47,757 bases of DNA from Bacteroidaceae bacterium. Lineage in GTDB: Bacteria > Bacteroidota > Bacteroidia > Bacteroidales > Bacteroidaceae. The translations under genes and the position numbers were made by a program. Location of the stretch: contig CAADWS010000067.1 in assembly GCA_900752815.1 (NCBI GenBank), positions 1 through 47,757 of the forward strand. Direction: 5' to 3'. Of the stretch, positions 8,380-14,335 are shown one piece after another (the stretch's first letter is position 1; the number at the start of each line of letters is the position of its first letter). The notes below the pieces were generated by a model. The model did no database searches and had not been told where the DNA came from. It saw only the letters and a list, made by a program, of their open reading frames with translations.

Positions 8380-9318
8380 CTATTGTCTATTGCTTTCTTT
8401 GATGCTCCACAGCGACACGTGCTCGTTGCGGTAACGGGCGTTGGGGTTCACTTCGCCTCGCGCCAATAGCGGATCATCGGGCAAAGACCGGAACTGTATC
8501 GCTTTCTGCGGACAATTCTGGATGCAGGCAAAACAGAAGTCGCAGTCGCCTTCGGTTTTTACTCCTGTTGAAGTCAGTTCATAGTTGCCTCTCGGACAGA
8601 CTTCGGTGCAGACGCCACAGCCGATGCAGGCATCCGTCACCCGGAAATATTTTTCACTACGTTTCAAGAAACCCACATCTGGGTCAAGACGTGAGAAGAA
8701 CATGAATCCGTCATGATTGCGACGGTCGTCGTCGGTGGCGGGCTTTATCCATTTCCGCTGCCTGTCCAAATCTGCCTTTATCTTCTCCACCTGTTCGGGG
8801 ATATGCTTGTCCATCTTCATCTGCTCGTTCATGTCGAAGTTAGGCAACCAGTTGTCCACCATCACAAGGGTGTTGATGTAATCGAACTTCGTGCCTGCCT
8901 TTCGGGATATGCCATCCCACAGTTCGGCGGCGTTGAAGTCGAGCATCCCATAGGTAAGGATGGCGAACTTATAATTTGCCTTGATGCGTGCCTGTTTGAT
9001 GAAGTTGCGCACCATGTTGGGCGGCATATGCCCGTATATAGGATAGACGATGCCTATTTCCTCCGCCTCGAAGTCGTGCCGACCCTGCTTCACCATTTGG
9101 GGAATGCTCAGCAACTCGGTGTTTTCGTCAGACAGCTGGCGCGCAATATAGAGACTGTTGCCCGTGGCTGTAAAATAGAGAATGATTCTTTTCTTCTTTC
9201 CATTGCTGCACGAGGTTAGTGCGGTAGGCATTCCCAGTGCGGCGGCACCTGCTACCAATAATCCCATCCGTTTCAGTGCGTCGCGGCGGGATATGCCTTT
9301 GTTACTTGATTTATCCAT
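8380..9318 (-). CDS. Tat-exported EFR1-like flavodoxin/4Fe-4S ferredoxin
   Basis: 312 residues. The leader has a twin-arginine motif (SRRDALKRMGLL, Arg11-Arg12), a hydrophobic Ala/Gly stretch and a possible lipobox ending at Cys37 (ALTSC). A flavodoxin domain follows (ILYFTATGNSLYIARQL, ~46-62). Two 4Fe-4S motifs lie near 231-241 (CIGCGVCTEVC) and 258-268 (CDFCFACIQNC). This matches the EFR1 (EF-hand/flavodoxin-ferredoxin) type architecture of electron carriers. Tat export suggests folding with flavin and clusters in the cytoplasm before translocation. It lies between an alpha/beta hydrolase lipoprotein (14 bp upstream) and an exported reductase (21 bp downstream), consistent with an envelope electron chain. 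Confidence 0.88.
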   Translation of the reverse strand: MDKSSNKGISRRDALKRMGLLVAGAAALGMPTALTSCSNGKKKRIILYFTATGNSLYIARQLSDENTELLSIPQMVKQGRHDFEAEEIGIVYPIYGHMPPNMVRNFIKQARIKANYKFAILTYGMLDFNAAELWDGISRKAGTKFDYINTLVMVDNWLPNFDMNEQMKMDKHIPEQVEKIKADLDRQRKWIKPATDDDRRNHDGFMFFSRLDPDVGFLKRSEKYFRVTDACIGCGVCTEVCPRGNYELTSTGVKTEGDCDFCFACIQNCPQKAIQFRSLPDDPLLARGEVNPNARYRNEHVSLWSIKESNRQ

Positions 9319-9332
9319 AATTATTTTAGTTG

Positions 9333-10226
9333 TCAGTACGAAATCATCTGTGTCAGGAAATTATCAAACCATGCGGTCCACTCTCCTTGCACACCAAAAC
9401 CATGTGGCCATCCTTCCAGTACATGCTCTTCCACCTGTACTCCGGCTTCACGTGCAGCATTGGCATTGGCAATGAACTGGCGGTAGAAAGGATCCTCCGT
9501 CCCATAAGTATAGAATGTGGGCGGAATGTTTCCGGCACGCAGGTCATCCACATTGTTGTTCGATACGCTCAACCGGCCGTAAAAGGAGTATATCATACCG
9601 ATGGCACATACATCCGCAGACACTTTGTCAAGCTCATCGGGGACATATCCGTTGTCCAATGCCGTACCGTTTACCTGTCCGTCGAAATGCAATGCTTCAT
9701 CACCACAAAGGATGCCGCCTGCGGAAAATCCTACCGATGCAATACGATCGGGGTTAATGCCATAATCTGCGGCATGGCTACGGACATAGCGGATGGCACG
9801 TGCCAAATCCAGACTGCCTTCTTCCATCGTATAGGGACTGACACGGTAGTTGACCACGAAGCTTTGCCAGCCCAGTTCCGCCAGACGCTCTGCCACGGGG
9901 GCGCCTTCATTCCCGCTGCGGAACATGAACGCTCCGCCGGGGCATACCATCACGGCTCCTTTCACCTTCACACCGTCAGGCACTGGATACCAAACCATAT
10001 TTGGGCGGAAATCCGGGTCGTCCTGGTAATTCCCGTTGTTTACGGTATAATCAGTTTCGGTGGGCATATTGCCTTCCGGCCACAGGTAAATGTGTTCTGC
10101 ATCCGGATCTTCTTCGGCTGGAGTTTCACCTATCGGGCCAAAGGGGGTATTGCTTTCCATGCTGCTGCAAGCTATGGCAAAATTAGCGGCGAGCAATAAG
10201 TAAAGTGTCTGAAACATTTTTTTCAT
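9333..10226 (-). CDS. Alpha/beta hydrolase lipoprotein (BD-FAE/esterase-like)
   Basis: 297 residues from the ATG at 10226; the longer open frame upstream overlaps the preceding flavoprotein gene and has no leader. The leader ends FAIAC (lipid Cys20). The fold resembles bacterial BD-FAE/hormone-sensitive-lipase esterases: oxyanion motif CPGGAF (~96-101), nucleophile elbow GFSAGG (~166-171), an Asp segment YGTEDPFY and a C-terminal EGWPHGFG containing the catalytic His. It starts 7 bp after the flavoprotein at 10234-10872. Probably hydrolyses an ester in the envelope. Confidence 0.87.
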   Translation of the reverse strand: MKKMFQTLYLLLAANFAIACSSMESNTPFGPIGETPAEEDPDAEHIYLWPEGNMPTETDYTVNNGNYQDDPDFRPNMVWYPVPDGVKVKGAVMVCPGGAFMFRSGNEGAPVAERLAELGWQSFVVNYRVSPYTMEEGSLDLARAIRYVRSHAADYGINPDRIASVGFSAGGILCGDEALHFDGQVNGTALDNGYVPDELDKVSADVCAIGMIYSFYGRLSVSNNNVDDLRAGNIPPTFYTYGTEDPFYRQFIANANAAREAGVQVEEHVLEGWPHGFGVQGEWTAWFDNFLTQMISY

Positions 10227-10233
10227 ACGCAAA

Positions 10234-10872
10234 TCATCGGATAAAGTTTGTATGTATTCGTTTTTCTGTTTCAGACGGAACATTGCTATTCCGCAAATTT
10301 CGTAACATCCACGCCATATTATGGCCCAAAGTGCGCATTGTCTGAAGTCCTTCGGCATCCTGAAGAGCTTCGCCGGGATTGCGCCCGTGTACGCTGTTCC
10401 AGTATTGCGAGGGAACAACGGGCATATTAAGGATAGTGAAATACTTGTTCAGTCTGTCAAACGTGGCGGTAGCTCCTCCACGTCGGCAAACCACCACGGA
10501 AGCCGCCGGTTTATACTGAGCCAAATCTCCACTGGAATAAAACAACCGGTCCAGCAAGGCGCAGAGGCTTCCAGAAGGTCCGCCAAAATAAACTGGCGAA
10601 CCGATGATGATACCATCCGATGCTTCCAGTTTGCCGCGCAACATCAGATAAGTTTCATCCTGAAAGACGCAGATGCCTTTCTCCTTGCATTTGTAACAAC
10701 CGATACATCCTTGTACAGGACGATTGCCGATGTGGACAATTTCAGATATAATACCTTCTTCACTCAATGCCTTCGCTACTTCCGAAAGCGCGGTAAACGT
10801 ATTCCCGTTACGGTGTGGGCTTCCGTTTACCAGCAACACTTTCAGTCGGTTGTCTTCATTTGCTCTTTCCAT
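10234..10872 (-). CDS. NADPH-dependent FMN reductase/flavodoxin-family protein
   Basis: 212 residues, no signal peptide. The FMN-phosphate loop GSPHRNGNT is at 17-25 and GSPVYFGGPSG near 93-103, typical of the NAD(P)H-dependent FMN reductase (iron-sulfur flavoprotein-like) family. A compact cysteine motif, Cys56, Cys59, Cys62 and Cys68 (CIGCYKCKEKGIC), could bind an Fe-S cluster, as in archaeal iron-sulfur flavoproteins. The start overlaps the end of the upstream reductase by 17 bp, so translation is coupled. Likely the cytoplasmic electron input of the cluster. Confidence 0.88.
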   Translation of the reverse strand: MERANEDNRLKVLLVNGSPHRNGNTFTALSEVAKALSEEGIISEIVHIGNRPVQGCIGCYKCKEKGICVFQDETYLMLRGKLEASDGIIIGSPVYFGGPSGSLCALLDRLFYSSGDLAQYKPAASVVVCRRGGATATFDRLNKYFTILNMPVVPSQYWNSVHGRNPGEALQDAEGLQTMRTLGHNMAWMLRNLRNSNVPSETEKRIHTNFIR

Positions 10873-11704
10873 AATCGCAAAGCCATTTCACCGTCCGGGG
10901 GTCATAGTGTGAGAAAAACAGGCTGTGTCCGAGGTCAAGCTCGCGTATGGCCTGCATGTCTTCATCAGACAGGGTAAAGTCGAACACGTCGATGTTCTGC
11001 TCCATACGTTCCTTGCGGACGGACTTCGGGATGACAATCACACCGCGTTGGATAAGGTAGCGCAAGGCGGTCTGTGCGACAGACTTGCCGTATTTTTCAC
11101 CGACGGCTTTCAGTACGGGATTGGAGAAGTAGTGGTTACGCCCTTCGGCAAACGGTCCCCATGCCATGATGTGCGTGCCGTATTGCTCCATAATCTGCTG
11201 CGCCTCTACCTGCTGGTTGAATACGTGTGTCTCCACCTGGTTGACCATAGGCGGTATTTCGCTGAACTCCGCCAGGTCGATGAAGCGGTCGGGATAGAAA
11301 TTCGACACGCCGATGGCACGGAGCTTGCCTGCCTTGTACGCTTCTTCCATAGCCTGCCACGTGCCGTAGTAGTCATTGAAAGGCTGGTGGATGAGCAACA
11401 GGTCGATGTAATCGGTCTGCAGCTTGCGGAGCGACTCGTCAATGCTGGCCTTTGCCCGCTCGTATCCGGCATTGGCAATCCAAACTTTTGTTACAATGAA
11501 CAGCTCTTTGCGGGATACACCGCAGTTTCGGACGGCATTACCCACATTCTGTTCGTTGCCATACGCCTGTGCCGTATCTATCAGCCGGTAGCCCACGCTG
11601 ATGGCGTCTTTTACGCACCGTTCGCATTCCGACGGCGACACCTGATAAACTCCATAACCCAAAATCGGCATTTCAACGCCGTTTCTCAATTTTACTGTTT
11701 CCAT
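10856..11704 (-). CDS. Aldo/keto reductase, DkgA-like
   Basis: 282 residues. Tetrad Asp43, Tyr48 (LIDTAQAYGNE), Lys73 (VTKVW), His106 (LLIHQP), numbered identically to the paralog at 6360-7154, with which it shares long identical stretches (e.g. VIVIPKS, SVAQTALR). It has a C-terminal extension of about 18 residues over the paralog (ending HYDPRTVKWLCDYGKSK). It heads the third unit and overlaps the following FMN-reductase gene by 17 bp. Expected activity: NADPH-dependent reduction of small aldehydes and dicarbonyls. Confidence 0.93.
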   Translation of the reverse strand: METVKLRNGVEMPILGYGVYQVSPSECERCVKDAISVGYRLIDTAQAYGNEQNVGNAVRNCGVSRKELFIVTKVWIANAGYERAKASIDESLRKLQTDYIDLLLIHQPFNDYYGTWQAMEEAYKAGKLRAIGVSNFYPDRFIDLAEFSEIPPMVNQVETHVFNQQVEAQQIMEQYGTHIMAWGPFAEGRNHYFSNPVLKAVGEKYGKSVAQTALRYLIQRGVIVIPKSVRKERMEQNIDVFDFTLSDEDMQAIRELDLGHSLFFSHYDPRTVKWLCDYGKSK

Positions 11705-11735
11705 ATTCTTTGATGTATTAGTTAAATTCTTGATG

Positions 11736-11806
11736 CAAAGTTACGTTAGCAAAGCTTCGCCATCCATACACAGATTACAGAAAGGAGCACCCATTTCACT
11801 GAAAGG
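11736..11806 (-). promoter_or_regulatory. Promoter C with AraC-type operator
   Basis: Minus-strand -7 box TAACTTTG (11736-11743), 31 bp before the ATG at 11704. The operator is 23 bp upstream (11767-11806): TACACAGATTAC, GA, AGCACC, then CATTTCACTGAAAG. Its right half closely matches the two direct repeats found upstream of the AraC gene (13213 and 13234). Confidence 0.85.
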
Positions 11807-11844
11807 CCGGAAATAGCTCGGACAAGACTTCCGGAAGATTTTTA

Positions 11845-12015
11845 GCACCGTCCGAGGGCTTCCACAGGGCGAAAACTACAGAATAAGGGCTGTCGGAGGC
11901 TCGGATAGGGCTTATTTTCTTCGAGAACCGCTGTCCGCCCCCTCGGATGATGCTTATCCTGCAGGATTGGTGCTGTCCGAGCCTCAGACGGAGCTTATCC
12001 TGACGGATTGGCATT
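11845..12015 (+). repeat. Degenerate ~41-bp tandem repeats
   Basis: Unit starts can be placed at 11845, 11889, 11930, 11972 and 12011 (periods 44, 41, 42, 39). Shared words are GCTGTCCGAG at the unit start, CTCGGA about 12 bp in, and GCTTATCCTG followed by GGATTGG at the end. Units at 11930 and 11972 are the most alike. The array occupies the gap between the hydrolase stop (12134) and promoter C. It is non-coding by appearance; a 79-codon open frame across it has no recognisable features. Confidence 0.6.
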
Positions 12016-12048
12016 ATCGGAGATTTTGGCTGCAAATGTTAATAAAAC

Positions 12049-12114
12049 TAAGGTCTGACCTTAGCCTGCCTCAAGTCCGACCTTAGGGTATCAAAGGTCT
12101 GACCTTTGGTAGGC
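12049..12114 (+). repeat. Three 22-bp tandem repeats with palindromic core AAGGTCTGACCTT
   Basis: Three consecutive 22-bp units begin at 12049, 12071 and 12093. The first and third contain the perfect palindrome AAGGTC-T-GACCTT; the second is AAGTCCGACCTT. Centres lie exactly 22 bp apart (12056, 12078, 12100), about two helical turns. The array sits immediately downstream of the hydrolase stop (12134, minus strand). Confidence 0.75.
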
Positions 12115-12133
12115 TCACTTCCGGAGTCATCTT

Positions 12134-13084
12134 TCATCGGTTCTCCTTCCAAAACCGGACAGCCCCGTCTATCCAGCCCTCCGCGCTTGTTCCGATGCCC
12201 AGTCCGAAGCCGTGTCGCAGGTTTGGATAGAGATGGAACTCTGCCGGGATGCCGATGGCCTGTAATGCTTCCGTGCGGCGGCGCATGATTTCAGGATTGG
12301 CAATACCGTCGTTCGAGCCGACCACGGAATAGGTCGGAGGGTCTTGTCGGGTGTATTCGCTATGTCCCGTATAGGCCATCACCACCGTTCGCGGGCGAGG
12401 AAGCTGTGCCGCCCCGAAGGCTGCCGTACCGTATGAACCGATATAGGCCGCCATCCGCGCCCCGGCCGAACTGCCCCATACGGAATAGCCTGCCGTATCT
12501 ACCTGCAATTCCGCAGCATGGCGGAAAATATATTCAATACCCGCCGCCAAATCCTCACAAGCTGTCTGTGCGCTGCCAGTCTGGTATTGGATTACAAAGG
12601 CATTGTATCCCATCCGGCTCAACGCCAGTGCATGTGGGAAACCCTCGTGGATGGAACCCACATACGAAAATCCACCCCCGGGACAGATGACGGCAAACGG
12701 CGCGCCCGGTCGTCCGCGGAAAAAGAACAGTCCGGCATCCTCACGCCCCAAGTCGTAATAAATTCTACGCCCGGCTGCTACCGAGTCAATCATCTGATTG
12801 ATATAGCCCACGCACCTTTCCGCATCAATATAATTATGGTAAGGAAGCAGGCGTGCCACCTGCGAAAGCGGCATCTCGCTGTCGTATCCCCATTCCAAAG
12901 GAAGAATATATTGCGAGAAGCCTTTGAAAGCCGGATGGTTCAAGACATCATGTATGGTGCTTGACATCGTAAGATGTTGTGCCGGAGTGGAAGGAACAGA
13001 AGATGAGACTTTCCCATCATCACAGCCGTTGAAAGAAAATAAAGCCATAAGCAGACAAAGTTTTATAAACATTCTGACAATCAT
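12134..13084 (-). CDS. Alpha/beta hydrolase lipoprotein (BD-FAE/esterase-like)
   Basis: 316 residues. The start at 13084 is preferred over the internal Met5 because it puts the -7 box 33 bp away, as in promoters A and B. The leader ends SFNGC (lipid Cys21). Esterase features: oxyanion motif CPGGGFSYVG (~133-142), nucleophile elbow WGSSAGARMA (~202-211), GSNDG (Asp region) and LRHGFG (catalytic His, ~292). Similar in plan to the hydrolase at 9333-10226 but clearly diverged. It forms a single-gene unit, divergent from the AraC regulator. Confidence 0.87.
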   Translation of the reverse strand: MIVRMFIKLCLLMALFSFNGCDDGKVSSSVPSTPAQHLTMSSTIHDVLNHPAFKGFSQYILPLEWGYDSEMPLSQVARLLPYHNYIDAERCVGYINQMIDSVAAGRRIYYDLGREDAGLFFFRGRPGAPFAVICPGGGFSYVGSIHEGFPHALALSRMGYNAFVIQYQTGSAQTACEDLAAGIEYIFRHAAELQVDTAGYSVWGSSAGARMAAYIGSYGTAAFGAAQLPRPRTVVMAYTGHSEYTRQDPPTYSVVGSNDGIANPEIMRRRTEALQAIGIPAEFHLYPNLRHGFGLGIGTSAEGWIDGAVRFWKENR

Positions 13085-13117
13085 TTATGCAACATCACTT
13101 TTTGTTCATACCGGATG

Positions 13118-13188
13118 CAAAGTTAGGACAGTCCCGGCCATCTGCCTATACACAGATTACTGATTATAGCACCAATTCCGACCAATGC
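13118..13188 (-). promoter_or_regulatory. Promoter D with AraC-type operator
   Basis: Minus-strand -7 box TAACTTTG (13118-13125), 33 bp before the ATG at 13084. The operator is 23 bp upstream (13149-13188): TACACAGATTAC, GA, AGCACC, then a weaker right part AATTCCGACCAA. It lies in the divergent gap between the hydrolase and the AraC gene and could also influence the regulator. Confidence 0.83.
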
Positions 13189-13212
13189 GGACATGCCGGG
13201 AGTTGCCCTTAA

Positions 13213-13252
13213 ACCCATTTCACGGAATCTGATACCCATTTCACTGAAATCT
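13213..13252 (+). promoter_or_regulatory. Direct-repeat half-sites upstream of the AraC gene
   Basis: Two copies of ACCCATTTCACnGAA start at 13213 and 13234, a 21-bp period. They match the right half of operator C (CACCCATTTCACTGAAA). They end 33 bp before the regulator's -7 box (13286). Inferred autoregulatory site for the AraC protein. Confidence 0.7.
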
Positions 13253-13285
13253 GTCTTTTACGTGTTAATAGTCAACAGTTTTCAT

Positions 13286-13293
13286 TACCTTTG
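13286..13293 (+). promoter_or_regulatory. -7 box of the AraC gene
   Basis: TACCTTTG fits TAnnTTTG and lies 25 bp before the ATG at 13319. No clear TTTG -33 element is seen at the usual distance, which suits an activator-dependent or regulated promoter. Confidence 0.6.
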
Positions 13294-13318
13294 GAGGGTA
13301 GAATAAAAAACAGAATTT

Positions 13319-14224
13319 ATGGGTGATATATTGGACTTGAAAACGATACACGACTACAACCAGTTCCTCGGGCTGGAAACGCTGAACCCGCTGGTCAGCT
13401 TCATTGATTTCTCGAAAGTGGAGGTGCTTCCCCACCGTCGCAAGTGTTTCAACTTTTACGGCATTTTCCTGAAAGAGAAAATCCACGGACCGCTGACATA
13501 CGGGCGCAGCAAGTATGATTATCAGGAAGGCACCCTGGTGTTCGTGGCTCCCGGGCAGGTGGCGGGCATTGACGACGATGGCTCAACGCCGCATCCGCAG
13601 GGATATGCCTTGCTTTTCCATCCCGACCTGATACGCGGCACGTCGCTGGCCTGCAAGATGAAGGACTATACCTTTTTTTCTTATGAGGTAAATGAAGCCC
13701 TGCACATGTCCGAACGCGAACGGCAGACCGTCTTCAACTGTTTCGGTGAGATACAGGAAGAACTCCAGCACTCTATTGACAAGCACAGCCGGAGCATCAT
13801 CATTTCAAATATCGAGGTGTTGCTCAACCACTGCCTCCGTTTCTACGACCGTCAGTTTGCCTCCCGTGCCGTACTCAACAGCGATGTATTGACCCGCTTC
13901 GAGGCGCTGCTGAACAATTATTTCAACTCGCGCAAACCGGAAGAACTCGGGTTGCCTTCGGTGGCATGGTGTGCCGACCAGCTTCATTTCTCCGCCAACT
14001 ATTTCGGTGACCTTGTCAAGAAACAGACAGGCAAATCCGCCATAGATTACATTCATCAGGCAGTCATCGGCAAAGTAAAAGACCGACTGTTGGAGACCAA
14101 CAAAACAGTCAGTGAGATAGCATACGAAGTCGGTTTCCAGTATCCGCATCATTTAAGCCGGTTGTTCAAGAAAGTAGCCGGATGCACGCCGAATGAATAT
14201 CGGGTACAAACAGGAATGGTATAA
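13319..14224 (+). CDS. AraC-family transcriptional regulator of the redox cluster
   Basis: 301 residues. The N-terminal ~180 residues form a cupin-like sensor region (e.g. GTLVFVAPGQVAGI, a typical AraC_binding strand pattern). The C-terminal ~100 residues carry two helix-turn-helix motifs (VAWCADQLHFSANYFGDLVK and VSEIAYEVGFQYPHHLSRLF) and the family ending TPNEYR. It is transcribed divergently from the 13-kb reductase cluster, whose four promoters share one operator. Closest functional analogy: E. coli YqhC, an AraC-type activator of the aldehyde reductases YqhD and DkgA. Inducer unknown; several Cys residues (43, 112, 142, 172, 222) are candidates for electrophile sensing. Confidence 0.93.
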   Translation: MGDILDLKTIHDYNQFLGLETLNPLVSFIDFSKVEVLPHRRKCFNFYGIFLKEKIHGPLTYGRSKYDYQEGTLVFVAPGQVAGIDDDGSTPHPQGYALLFHPDLIRGTSLACKMKDYTFFSYEVNEALHMSERERQTVFNCFGEIQEELQHSIDKHSRSIIISNIEVLLNHCLRFYDRQFASRAVLNSDVLTRFEALLNNYFNSRKPEELGLPSVAWCADQLHFSANYFGDLVKKQTGKSAIDYIHQAVIGKVKDRLLETNKTVSEIAYEVGFQYPHHLSRLFKKVAGCTPNEYRVQTGMV

Positions 14225-14236
14225 TTATAAAGTATA

Positions 14237-14331
14237 AAGAGGTTGTATCAAAGTAGATGTTGATATCCATTCCCCCTCCTCCCCGGAGGAGGAGAATTGA
14301 GATACCACCATGCATTTCGATACACCCTCTT
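14237..14331. repeat. 95-bp near-perfect palindrome (terminator or MITE-like)
   Basis: The left half (14237 to ~14282) and the reverse complement of the right half (to 14331) agree at most positions. Arms start AAGAGG-TGTATC-AA, continue ATG-TG-TATC and end at a CCTCCTCC/GGAGGAGG hairpin tip near 14276-14293. It separates the AraC stop (14224) from the convergent helicase stop (14336), so it could end transcription both ways. Its length exceeds a normal terminator and it sits at the edge of the mobile element, so it may be a miniature inverted-repeat element. Confidence 0.75.
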
Positions 14332-14335
14332 CCGT

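Noticed and set aside
11796..12035. A 79-codon open frame across the 41-bp repeats
   Set aside because: It follows the repeat array, has no recognisable start context or domain, and ends inside promoter-proximal sequence.
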